From Sipunculus nudus (taxonomy: Eukaryota; Annelida; Sipuncula; Golfingiida; Sipunculidae), in the NCBI GenBank assembly GCA_026874595.1, contig CM049320.1, positions 42,914,714 through 42,978,713 on the forward strand: a stretch of DNA of 64,000 bases, written 5' to 3'. Of the stretch, positions 12,239-22,685 are shown in pieces. The notes beneath the pieces are model-generated. The model was not told the origin of the DNA and ran no database searches. It saw only the letters and a list, made by a program, of their open reading frames with translations. Numbering within the stretch: position 1 is the first letter of the stretch; every line of letters starts with the position of its first letter. The position numbers were made by a program, and so were the translations under genes.

Positions 12239-12895
12239 AAATCCTCCACGGGCTCTGGACAGATCCTCCACTGGCTCTGACATATCCCCCACGGGCTCTG
12301 GACAGATCCTCCACGGGCTCTGATAGATCCTCCACGGGCTCTGGACAGATCCTCCAGAGGCTCTGACAGATCCTTCACGGGCTCTGGATAGATTCTCCAT
12401 GGGCTCTGACAGATCCTCCACGGGCTCTGGACAGATCCCCCACGGGCTCTGGACAGATCCTCTGCGGGCTCTGATGGATCCTCCGCGGGCTCTCGATAGA
12501 TCCTCCACGGGCTCTGACAGATCCTCCAAGGGCTCTGGACAGATCCTCCACGGGCTCTGACAGATCCTCCGCGGGCTCTGGACAGATCTTCCTCCGCGGG
12601 CTCTGATAGATCCTCCGCGAGCTCTGGATAGATCCTCCATGGGCTCTGACAGATCCTCCGCGAGCTCTGACATATCCTCCACGGGCTCTGGACAGATCCT
12701 CCACGGGCTCTGGACAGATCCTCCACGGGCTCTGGACAATCCTCCACGGGCTCTGATAGATCCTCCACGGGCTCTGGACAGATCCTCCACGGGCTCTGGA
12801 CAGATCCTCAACGGGCTCTGATAGATCCTACACGGGCTCTGGATCGATCCTCCACGGGCTCTGACAGATCCTCCACGGGCTCTGACAGATCCTCC
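12239..12895. repeat. 22-bp minisatellite, about 30 copies
   Basis: The 22-bp unit is CCTCCACGGGCTCTGGACAGAT with frequent GACAGAT/GATAGAT and CCACG/CCGCG variants. Because 22 is not a multiple of 3 and no unit contains a stop on the minus strand, all three minus frames stay open. They give the same 22-residue cyclic peptide (EDLSRARGGS, VQSPWRICPEPV) in rotated registers, which produces overlapping ORFs of 109-192 codons. The array lies exactly between the gag and protease remnants of the gypsy element. Confidence 0.95.
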
Positions 12896-12944
12896 ACCGC
12901 CTTGATATCCACGATTTGCTTGGGTTCTTGCTTGCCTGGATGGA

Positions 12945-13444
12945 TCAAAATTTTAAAGAGAAGTGGTTTATTTTGCACTTATTACACGTCTTTGGCAGGC
13001 CATTTACCAAGATCATGAGTGTACCATGGTCCCTTTCTGATCTGTCAACGGAGTTCACTTCTTGGTCGGTATTTGGGTTAATTAGTGACTTTAAAATGTC
13101 TGCGCTTAGATCGGCTACCTTGTATGCATTGAATGCCTGTTCCACCCTTTTCAATACGGATACCAAACAATGTGGTAGCAGAGAAATAAATCTGTAATGT
13201 CATCCGGGAATTCACAGTCCTTTCTCAACGTTCTCAGTGCCGTGAAATTTTCACTGGGTTTGTTGCCTACTATTGAACAGATATCGAGATGCTGTTGTGC
13301 TTTTCTTGGTCTCACAATAGAGTGCATATATCTCTTTAACACCATTATTTTATCTTTATCTGCATCAGCAAATGTGAATGTTTCAAATACCTGCTGCGCC
13401 GGAAGTCCAGCGAAGTGTAGAAACGTGGCACCTTTGACCGTCAC
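12945..13444 (-). pseudogene. gypsy gag-like fragment
   Basis: Two overlapping minus frames (13444-13151 and 13166-12945) read on from each other after a frameshift. The first contains LHFAGLPAQQVFETF and NFTALRTLRKDCEF, resembling gag sequences of invertebrate gypsy elements. The second ends with LPKTCNKCKINHFS, a start of a CX2C zinc knuckle. It precedes protease in element orientation, which supports the call. Confidence 0.65.
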
Positions 13445-13599
13445 CTTCTCACCTTTTTGGAGCTCCGCCGAGGTGGAGGATATGTACGTCCCAGCTCCGC
13501 TTTCAGTCTTTCCAGTTCTTTACCATGTTTCCTACGAGGGACAGAGCGGATGGTTCCTTCAAATTAATATTGGCAATGCTGCTTATTCCTCATTCCTTC

Positions 13600-13721
13600 C
13601 AGTGGCGTCAACTTTTTTTCCAGGGTGGGGGGATGACTTTGTATAAATATATATATACACACACAATATAATATATACCTTTTTCAGCATCTCTGAGTGA
13701 CATATTCATCTATATATATAT

Positions 13722-13770
<49 letters not shown>

Positions 13771-14099
13771 CACATATAGGCCTATATATACGATTATAAT
13801 ATATATATATTTATATATATATACTTAATTATATTTCAAATAATTATAATATTAAAGTAGAAAATAAGTTATTTTGTGAATTCTAAGCAAGGTTAAGATA
13901 TAACATTTTCTAGTAAATGGATCCAAATTCTTTAATTCTATTTATTAATATAGGCCCCTATTTCATTTGCAATATTATAATATTATTCTTTGAAAAGTGG
14001 GGGGGGGGGGGATGATTACATTGGCCATCCCCCCCTGCCCAAAAAGTGGGGGGTATACCCCCCATCCCCCCCCCCCCCCCCCCCATATTGACGCCCCTG
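13600..14099. mobile_element. hAT-like MITE (500 bp) with TIRs and 8-bp target duplication
   Basis: The left terminus CAGTGGCGTCAA and the right terminus TTGACGCCCCTG are inverted repeats with 11 of 12 matches. Flanks 13592-13599 (ATTCCTTC) and 14100-14107 (CTTCCTTC) match at 7 of 8 positions, as expected for hAT insertion. The interior is AT microsatellite (about 13,645-13,825) plus G- and C-homopolymer runs; no transposase is present. Confidence 0.8.
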
Positions 14100-15950
14100 C
14101 TTCCTTCCTTCTGACAACATGAAAAACGAGTCAAAACGCAAGTGGTCGTCCCATGTGCATTCTGATCAACTTTATTCAAACTAGTTTACGTAGCTTAAGA
14201 TAGGGGGCAGCACCATACGGTATGGTTTGATTGTCATCCATCACACTCGTGCACACAAAATTTGTGAGAATTGCCCAGCCATTCCATAAAAAAAATGTTG
14301 TCGACAGACGAAAGGCGACAGACGGACGCTGCGCAATGGCTAAAGATCATAAGTGAGCGACTGAGCGTGCATACTCGTGTACTATAATGTTAAAAAAAGA
14401 CTTATTAAGCGCGTTTCTTTTTTCCCCATGATATTTTTTAGATAAATATTAATTTGGTTTTTTTTTCTTTACTTAATATTGATATTATTCTAATATAAAT
14501 TATTTTTCATAAAATTTTATTTTTAAAAATACATTCTATATGTTACGAGCTCTTAAGCAATAAATTATAGATATATTTAAATTACATTAATGTTTCTAGA
14601 ATAGTTTACGCCTGACATACGGAACAAACTTTTTTTCAATATACACAAACCACAGTTTAGAGAGTTTGCAGCTTTATTTTATATACGACCACGGTGGGAC
14701 AACCATTTGATCGTGTTTTTAACAAGGGGTCCATGTCACGTATCTCATTCCGTGTTTTATGCAGACCCTGCCACGTTATGGTCTCCAGTATCCCGCGCAC
14801 ACACACACCCACTCTCACACAAACATACCCTCGGTATTCTGGTCGGTGTAACTGTTACACATCATGATCTGAGAGTTTCAAAGACAGGCTCACTGCCTGT
14901 TCCTGCAGTTTTGCAGGTCGTTCAAAGAAGTGCCACTTGGCACCATAGATTTTTGGCGAAAGCCTGGTCACTTATTGAGTGGGTAGTCGAGCTGTCAGTG
15001 GGAAGAGTAAAACTAAAACGTTGGATGCTAAAAGTCGAAAGAGCTCCGTAGAATCATCAATCGCAATGCTTGTCATACTTGTAGAAACGTAGAAAATGTC
15101 TATTTTGATTATGTCAGTTAAGACATTAATACGGAAATTATGTCATTACAAAGCTTTAAACATGAAATCCGTAAAAAATACTTGAAAAAAAAATTGGAAA
15201 TCCCCTTTAATTGATATATTTATTGAATCTAGTTTGATGATGGATTTGACAAAAATATTTTGTAACAGGCTCTCGCCGCGAGCACAACACACACACGCAC
15301 ACATTCAGAAATGACGTAGTAAAATCAGCTATTTGCAGAAATTCGAAATTTGACCCATACTCATAAGAAACACTTTTGCTTTAACTTGTATCCATTCTAA
15401 TAATACATATGTTTAGCAGGACGCCTATTTACGAACGCCGTCTTAAAATTTTAAAAGGCGAACCGAAAATTTATTCGTTTTAACGAAATATTTTTCTAGC
15501 ATGTAAATATTCATTTATTTATTTTATAATTTTATCTATTTTAAAGATAATTTACCAGTATGGCCTATTCAGCACAATATGCTGATTTTCAATAGGGTGC
15601 TGGGTCCAGTGAACATTTCAATTATATACACATAAATGGCAATTTTACTACACTCATCCTATATGGACCCGCTCGACGAACTCGCCATGAGGTAGTGGCA
15701 ACGCCATGTCCCTCAGCACTGCATATAGAAGTGGGAGAGCAGCTACCCGAACAGGTAAGTCTGCCGAGCGGAGCCTCGTTAGGTATGAGTGAGCGAGCAC
15801 GTTGAATATGTAAATATATAAAAATGTAAATATATAAAGATGTAAATGCTGAACATATAGCATGAAGATAAATACATAATTAGTACCCGAATAACTACAT
15901 TGAAATCTAAGATAATTGTACACTCTAGGACATTAACTAAAACATTTACA
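14100..15950. other. Gene-free stretch
   Basis: No gene is recognised. A 114-codon + frame at 14707-15051 has no domain I know, includes a CACA-rich run near 14,799-14,823, and is likely chance. The remainder is AT-rich. Confidence 0.4.
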
Positions 15951-15959
15951 ATAAAATGC

Positions 15960-16540
15960 AAACGAGAATATGACTATGGCAAATATTAGGTATGTACCGG
16001 TATACATACATTATAAAATGTTCTGTTACATTAAACTCTGTATTAGGGCTTAAAAAGCCTTTGACGCAGTCGGAAATTCAGCCAAGTGGCAACTGATCCC
16101 TAAGACAAGGGCAAGCATAATATGTAGCAGATATATGTATAAGTATACATCTAATTATATGTAAGGCGGCGTCGATAAAATGTTCACTATCCGATGCTGA
16201 CTTGAAAATAAGCTGATTAAAGACATAGATCGAGATAATAAAAACTAGACTTAAAACCTAAGCGAAAATACAAATCATGATAATGGTGAACTCATTGGCT
16301 ATAAACTAAAACAATACAGCACATATCTATATTATACGAGAAATCCAATGAATTGGCGAATATCGGGTAAGAATACATATAATTATTAAATGTTCTGCAT
16401 CGAACTTTGTACAAGTACTTAAAATGATCGCTATCTGAGGCGGTCTTTAAACTAAATGGCAAGTGATTCCAAAGACGGGGGCCAGCGTAACAAAAACTGG
16501 ACTTAAAACATTAACTTCTGGGCATAGGTATACATGATTA
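15960..16540 (-). pseudogene. Two diverged LINE ORF2 C-terminal fragments
   Basis: On the minus strand about 16,520-16,385 reads FCYAGPRLWNHLPFSLKTAS then HFKYLYK, the PRLWNxLPxxLRTAxxxxxFK pattern found at the C-terminus of many LINE ORF2 proteins. A second, more decayed copy with the same landmarks lies at about 16,130-16,020 (DQLPLG, then SPNTEFNVTEH). Both keep the ATTATAANNATGT-like sequence that follows. The copies are ~370 bp apart and probably arose by tandem duplication or two insertions. Confidence 0.6.
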
Positions 16541-17810
16541 AATTGTGTTTAGCAGAAGATCTTGTTTTGTATGGAATCTCTTGATAATAAAGAGCATTTT
16601 TAAATATTCAGGTACGTCCTCAGACAAACATTTATATATACATGTACCCACATAAAGTAGCGATACCTTTGTTAAACAGCCATCCAACCTAGTTTGTTAA
16701 TTAAAGACGCAGAGGATGCATGTGTTGCCAGTGCAAAGATGTGCCGTCATGCACTAGCAAAATATAGCTTATATTCCATACAAATGTCTATATTTTGCCT
16801 GTACAAAAAAGACATCCACTGTAACTTTGATTGTGTCATAAATTAAAAGCTTACATAGGGCAACTCATTCAATTAGAGGAGTTGTTTAAGCAAGGGTGAG
16901 TTTGTGCTATGATGGTCACATCGTAAAAGGTTGTACTGACATAATAAGGTGGGTTGTTTGAGTTTGTTTGTGTCATAGTGGTCACACCTTCAAAGAGGAC
17001 TCTGCAATGAGAAAAGCCAGGAATAATAAAATCTTTTACACCTATTACATCTTGTTTTTATACATAGTCTACAACACAGTGTGTATTACCAGCTATATAG
17101 CCAACTGTGCTATGGTTATGTGAAGTCTATATATGAAAATATGTTTGTGTAATCTCAAACGCAATACAATGATTATACACTTATTATACCTATGTTTTTA
17201 TGCATATATATATACTCTACAACATAGAGTTTATGGTATCCATTACCAGCAATATAGCCTACTTGGCTATGGTTATGTATAGTCTATATGTATATATTCC
17301 TGTCACTCATTATACGTGTGCTGCCTTTAGACTGTAAAAGAAACTAACCGAGCTTCGCCAATGGCGATGAAATTTGAGCTTTCCCTTCGGTGAACCTAAT
17401 GAAGAAAGGGCATGCACGTTTCCTAAAAGCAGGTTAGACTGATCAAACCTTGTCAAATAAGGTCTGCAATATAGGCCTATCCAATATTTTATATATTACC
17501 CGGTCATCCATTACGTAGGTCGAATTTTAACCGGGGTAAATGGCATTAAGTCAATCATTACCTGCATGTCATACGAACTTGCCGATAGACCCATGACCGT
17601 TTTTTTCCGAAATTTCGTTTTTCCTAACAAAATGCCTGTCCCCGACGTTTTGAGAAAAACGGTGGTCTACTGAATATATATATATAAAGAATCTTAGTCC
17701 ATTGATACATGTATTATAAAACTAGCTCGTCGTCATTAAGACATTATGCTGCTCGATCATACTTACAAAGTTGTCATCAAATTGATAACAGTCACAACAA
17801 TGAAATGAAT
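16541..17810. other. Gene-free stretch
   Basis: AT-rich sequence without recognisable coding exons. About 17,040-17,130 and 17,185-17,290 are mutually similar (ACACTTATTATACC... TACAACATAG... ATTACCAGC... TATAGCC... GGTTATGTNNAGTCTATAT), a diverged direct repeat. Confidence 0.45.

Positions 17811-17882
<72 letters not shown>
17811..17882. repeat. (TA)n microsatellite
   Basis: About 36 uninterrupted TA dinucleotides. Confidence 0.97.
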
Positions 17883-17884
<2 letters not shown>

Positions 17885-17934
17885 GTGATATGATATTGAA
17901 TGTTTATACAACAATGAGATCATCAAGAGGCCAT

Positions 17935-18105
17935 TATATGTGCATCAAGCTACGACGCTCACTGTCCGTGACTGATATTATTACTTGAGAAAATCGAGGA
18001 ATTCATATGATAAAATAATTATTGTACATGTTCACACAGCTGATTTTACTCCAGGGTATGTTACAAAATGAAAACGCCTTTAATATGCAGTAAAAGGCGG
18101 TATAT
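17935..18105. repeat. Dispersed repeat, copy 1
   Basis: This ~165-bp block is alignable to 23505-23670. Landmarks in order are GACTGATATTATTACTTGAG, AAAATCGAGGAATTC, ATGATA, CACACAGCTGATTTTACTCC and ACGCCTTTAA. It is non-coding; the family is not identified. Confidence 0.75.
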
Positions 18106-18302
18106 ATGTCACAAATATAAAAATAATTTTATTGCGGGTTGCTACCATTAAATATGAGAAGTGAACTAATATTATAAGCTTAATAGTATGTCAGCGAATC
18201 AAAATGATAAAATATATAACCTGAAGTTTTTATTTCATAAAGTAATATGTCGGTTTTTAACTCAATTCTGTAAAAAAAAATCTGTAAAAAAGGGGAGCGC
18301 GT

Positions 18303-18304
<2 letters not shown>

Positions 18305-18346
<42 letters not shown>

Positions 18347-18352
18347 TCTCTC
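18305..18352. repeat. (TC)n microsatellite followed by CA-rich run
   Basis: An uninterrupted TC run at about 18,305-18,341 is followed by a CA/CG-rich stretch to about 18,385. The + ORF across it (18188-18451) is an artefact of the repeat. Confidence 0.95.
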
Positions 18353-18532
18353 ACACACGCGCGCGTGCACACAAGCACACACACGTTTATAAAATTCATT
18401 TTCTTACATGTAAAGATACTCGCAAAATACTCAAAATTTTCTCCTTTTTAATCGCGAAGCACATCCACCTGTGTAGCTGTATTAACGGCCAGCCGACATC
18501 CAAGTTTTAGCCCGCACTGATATTCAGATTAT

Positions 18533-18796
18533 TCACTGGTAATAGGACACAACATCACACGGCCGGCAACAACATGTGCAGACGAGAAGCGACCAAGACC
18601 TCTGGTCCAGAGTGAAACAGGATTTATCCTGGGTCAGCTGAGTCTGGGCCCTGTGTATTGAGAGTCCATCGACTTTACATATTACAAAGTTGGACGTCTC
18701 CGCCAGACACAAGTTTACACCACAGTCCTCGGGTAGGTCTTCACAACCGTACCGGTGTATACACATATAGCCCACAGGCCAAAACCCGGAACGCAC
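18533..18796 (-). CDS. Hypothetical Cys-rich ORF or exon, 87 codons
   Basis: The minus frame has ten cysteines in 87 residues, including RYGCEDLPEDCGVNLCLAE and SLLVCTCCCRPCDVVSYYQ before the stop. Composition is more protein-like than its AT-rich surroundings (GC-richer, no low-complexity). I do not recognise a domain. There is no signal peptide at the listed start. It could be a terminal exon of a minus-strand gene whose other exons are not visible, a TE fragment, or chance. Confidence 0.2.
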   Translation of the reverse strand: MRSGFWPVGYMCIHRYGCEDLPEDCGVNLCLAETSNFVICKVDGLSIHRAQTQLTQDKSCFTLDQRSWSLLVCTCCCRPCDVVSYYQ

Positions 18797-18839
18797 GGAT
18801 CATGGAAATTGTGTATGTATAAATATATGCAACTGTAGA

Positions 18840-20535
18840 GTTTGAGAATGTATGTTATTTTTAAATAATAATATTAATAATAATGAAAAAAATTATTAGG
18901 ATCATGTATTATTTCTGTTGATAATACATCCTCAAATAGGTGAATTAGCATATTAGATTGTTTTAATTATCATATTTGACACTTTATAAGGGCGTTTAAG
19001 ACATTTGAGTTTGTATCTGAATTTGCCTCTATGTATATATATATATATATATATGTTGATACTGGGTGCATACAAACTAAACTGCCTCACCATTAACCCA
19101 GCAGGCACTGGATGTTGATTCAACATTAATTCAACGTTTTCAACATGATTTCAACTTTAAATCAACATTGACAACATGGAATTATAGTTAAATCAATGTC
19201 CAGTGGCCCCTGGGAAGGCTGGCTTTGTTTTGCGAAGCAGATTAAGAAAATAATAGGCTTGCGTGCCACCTAACAAAAGTGGGGCTCCTCCTAACAGGGT
19301 TGGCAAGTTTCTGCCATTGCCATTTCTGCTGTGGGTTTCTGCCTGGCAACTGCCGTGTAACAGAAATACCTTTTGGCCCTTGTGTCTGCCATAAGGGCAT
19401 AAATTTTCTGAAAACTGCAATAAAATGAATTAATAATAGCTACCCAATTTGAATATAATACAGCAAATACAGCAGTAATATAACAGTAATAAAATTGAAC
19501 CAGGTGTAAACTTGTGACAGAATATATTAATAATTACTGGAGGTTCCAGGAGCTCCCTGAAGAAGGCCTAAGAAACCTAAACTATAGAGAAGGTTGGGGG
19601 GGGGGGGGTGAAGTTCACAGTGGGGGGGGGGGGGGCTTTGCTGATCGCTCAGTTAATAATCTAAACTTAAGCAGGGTTCCTGCAGCAAAAGTCAGAGGCT
19701 CAGTTAGCATCATTTTGGTCAGCATTATGTCATGCATGAAGGAACACATGATCTTTCCACATCACACTCATCAGTGCTTAGTAACTACTGGACTCAGGCT
19801 TGCCTACCCTTTCCCTTTAAATGCTCAGCCTTAGGAGAGCACTACTGTAGCTAGGCTCCGTTACATCATTTCAGGTACCCGTTACACACATGACTATGTA
19901 AACAAGTTATACATATCAGTAATCCTAAAGGGCTGTGATAATGACATTACCTGAGCCTAGGAACCCATGTGCCACACATATACATGGTCTCCTACAAGGC
20001 AATACAGGCTCTAGTCAGCTGGGACAGTATAATCCCACTCAACTGGAAATCATCACATACGCCTAAAGATTTTGAGTTTAGAACAGCCCTGTGACTACAC
20101 TGCTTCCGTCACAACAGTCTATATAAATCGTTTAGTCATTTATATAAATTTGGGCAAAATTGGTTTAGGCAAAGTGCTGTTTTGAGCTGGCAATTAAAAT
20201 CAGTTTATAATCCTATTGCTTAATCCCCCTAGAACTTGCAAACCTTGTTTGTTACAGAAAGTGAAGAGGAACACTGGTCATTTTTATCATTTACTAAATT
20301 GAATAAAATAACTATCATTTCTTAATATATAAATATAATGCTTGTATTGTACATGTTAAAGGCAGCTTTTGATATATTAAGATTACTATCTCTTGTTAAA
20401 ATACAGTATGTATTTTGATAAATCAGTCTGCCATTTCTGCCCAGCTGAAACACATTTCTGCCTGGCAGAATGGTTTTCTGCCTCATTTCTGCTTCAATTT
20501 TTTATTTTGGATATCTCAGTTTTCATTTTGTTACA
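18840..20535. other. Gene-free stretch
   Basis: No gene is recognised. It contains a short TA run (19,033-19,056), an imperfect CAACATTGATTTCAAC-type internal repeat at about 19,110-19,195, and G-runs at 19,597-19,609 and 19,622-19,635, which resemble the homopolymer runs inside MITEs elsewhere in the window. Confidence 0.4.
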
Positions 20536-21085
20536 TTAATTCCTGATAATTTGGATTTCTTCCTGTTTTTTTACATATGTTTCCTTAATACAACCCATCT
20601 GATCAACACTTTCTTCTAAACATTTATTTTTACTTTTTAACAGTGCATTGCTACTTTGTAACCTCAATTTTTCTTCTTTTAATTTCTGAATTTCATTTTC
20701 AAGATCACATACTATAGAATATACAAGCAGCTCCAGCTGATCAAATCTTGCAGACTGAGCACATAATTCAGTCTTCATAGATGCAACTGAATCTGTAAGC
20801 AACTGTCATGAACAGTTATTACCTTCACGAGCGACAGATTCCCCAGCAATTGCACTAGCAACATTGTTATACTAGGACATTTCATCATTATTGTCCACCA
20901 AGACTGAGATATCACACCTACGGTTAGAGGTGCTGATCACTTCTTTGAGATCGCACACAGGGCCGCCCTGCATAAAGTTATGCAATGTGAAGCAGTCTCT
21001 AGCCAGTTTTTTGGCTAATGGGTCTCCACGTTTAGTTCTTGGGTTCTGCCTCTTAATCAGTGTACCCTCAGGAAAATATTCTTGT
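20536..21085 (-). pseudogene. Broken ORF with basic N-terminal block and coiled-coil C-terminus
   Basis: One continuous minus frame runs from about 21,085 to the TAA at 20536. It contains FPEGTLIKRQNPRTKRGDP, LAKKLARDCFTLHNFMQGG and CDLKEVISTSNRRCDIS, then two in-frame stops: TAG at about 20,873 and TGA at 20,806-20,808. It then reads an 88-codon segment with a long charged helix (LENEIQKLKEEKLRLQSSN; heptad leucines) that predicts a coiled coil. The protein-like composition on both sides of the stops suggests a once-functional ORF, perhaps from a transposable element. I do not recognise the family. The weaker frame further upstream (about 21,180-21,100, KHSLKDTFIDSLLLKVCEN) may be an older continuation. 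Confidence 0.5.
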
Positions 21086-21089
21086 GTTT

Positions 21090-22436
21090 AAGTGCAAAGA
21101 AATAAGGCCATGCTTATATTTTGTAGTGTCGTCACATTTTCACAAACCTTTAATAAAAGGCTGTCAATAAATGTGTCTTTAAGACTGTGTTTTATTGTAG
21201 CAACATTGTATGTTTTTGTAGCAATATACTCTGATCGTCAGACTGTGCTACATTACACATTTAAACTTGCGTCAAAAGACTGCCAGTATAGTCATCATTT
21301 TGAGTACCAGCAGCCAAATGTTCTATATAACCAAATTTCCAAGTGTTGCACAGTCACTGTCATAATTAACATCTTCATTAAGCACAGCGTACGACTGTGT
21401 TATTAAAGTTTTACCATGCTGAGCATTTATTTTCCTGTCCTAACCAAGTAGGTTTAAAGGGACATAATCACGTAAAAAGCATGTTGAATAAACACCAAAA
21501 AAAACAGCATTTTCTCTTTGAAATAATTTGGCACCTGCAAAATTTTTTGTGCTACAGATTTGTTGTGGCAGCTTCTACAGTAAATTTACATTTGGCCCAT
21601 GGTCTGTAATGTCCATCCAGCAGAGATATATCAATATATCAGAGGACATGAAGGTCCATGTGTGGACTAGTTTGGACTAGTCCTTGTTTGGGATCTGTCA
21701 TACATGTGCAAAATCTGACCTCGGGTCATGCTGCCTTGTTATGATGGACAGACACACACAACCATAACAAAATGTAAAAGCCATATGAGAGATACTGAGA
21801 CTGTGTGATAGAAGGGTTTTGCTGGGAAACTGTTGTATAAAGCAAAACCAAACTGATTGTGTGAAAGATTAGGCATTATATTGCTCCTGAAATTTTATTT
21901 CCCTTTAACAGTGGGTAAGTATATATAAACTAGCTGTTTCCTGACTTGGCCATCCTGCAGTAATGTAGTGGAGCCACACTATCCGAGTCCAATGTCCGAG
22001 TCCAGGCCACTAAACCAAGTCAGGTGAGTCTTTGAGTTCAAGTCCACTTTCCTCTTGTCCGAGTCATTTGGAACCAAGTCCAGGTCTTAGTTAGAGTCCG
22101 ATGCAGATATTCTTGTTACAAGAAATTAAAAAGTATTATTTGAGGTAATCATTCAAATTTTATGTCAATTGAATGTTTAATTATGTTTAGCCCCTGATAC
22201 AGAGCTAAATTGGTATGTATAATCTTTTAAGCTATAGAGATCACTGTATGTCTGTCATCCTTCCGTCTGTCTGTTAACAGAGCACCTTGAACCCTCTTAT
22301 TTAATATCCTGGAATATCCTTGAAAAATCTGTATTGAAACCAGAAAGTAGGTCACTGTGGCCTATATTCTCTGAGTAATGGGGCGTGTTTCAGTACCCAA
22401 GAATAATTAAAAATTTAATTAAAAATTTCTGTATCT
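21090..22436. other. Gene-free stretch
   Basis: Only short ORFs are present. Around 22,230-22,280 lies a diverged copy of the sequence that starts the ~340-bp repeats at 36 kb (AGCTATAGAGATCACT, GTCTGTCATCC, TCTGTCTGTTAACAG). Confidence 0.45.
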
Positions 22437-22685
22437 TGTCACGGAACCTAATAATAACAGATCACGTAATCATGAGGAGCATAAATTTTGTATTGGATAT
22501 AAAAAATAAAAATCAGATTCCACAACACTAGGCAACATGAAATGTCTGGGGGAATGAACTAAGAAGTCAGTGGGTTTTTTTTAACAAATAATTATAATTT
22601 ATTCTTAGAACAATCCTAACTTTACAATACACTAAATCAATACAATTACACAGTATAACAATAATAAAAATGTACAGTACCAGAG
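22437..22685 (-). mobile_element. Truncated LTR of the same family as the solo LTRs
   Basis: Starts TGTCACGGAACCTAATAATA, clearly alignable to the first ~240 bp (on the + strand) of the solo LTR at 26449-27222, including AACAGATCACGTA, CACTAGGCA and AATACACTAAATCAATACAA. It ends abruptly near 22,685, so about two thirds of the LTR is missing. Confidence 0.8.

Larger units (their letters stand above)
8640..13450 (-). pseudogene. Broken Ty3/gypsy LTR retrotransposon (gag-PR-RT-RH-IN remnants)
   Basis: Read on the minus strand from high to low coordinates, domains fall in the order expected for Ty3/gypsy: gag-like (13444-12945), protease with a DSGS motif (12236-12009), RT (11344-10700), RT connection (10706-10500), RNase H (9480-9230), integrase N-terminal part containing ELVESGWP (about 9060) and a post-integrase segment QKIYDRKSQ (about 8890). 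The integrase catalytic core seems deleted. Frameshifts, stops, a SINE (about 11,590), a 22-bp minisatellite (12239-12895) and other unexplained sequence interrupt it. No LTRs were identified, so the outer limits are approximate. It is an inactive relic. Confidence 0.75.

Noticed and set aside
12199-12821. Three overlapping ORFs of 109-192 codons as a repetitive structural protein
   Set aside because: They are the three frames of one 22-bp minisatellite within a dead gypsy element; no independent start or conserved flank.
14707-15051. 114-codon + ORF as a gene
   Set aside because: No recognisable domain, includes a CACA-rich simple repeat, and no splice or conservation support.
18188-18451. 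ORF with a Leu-Ser repeat
   Set aside because: It is a (TC)n microsatellite translation with CA-rich tail.
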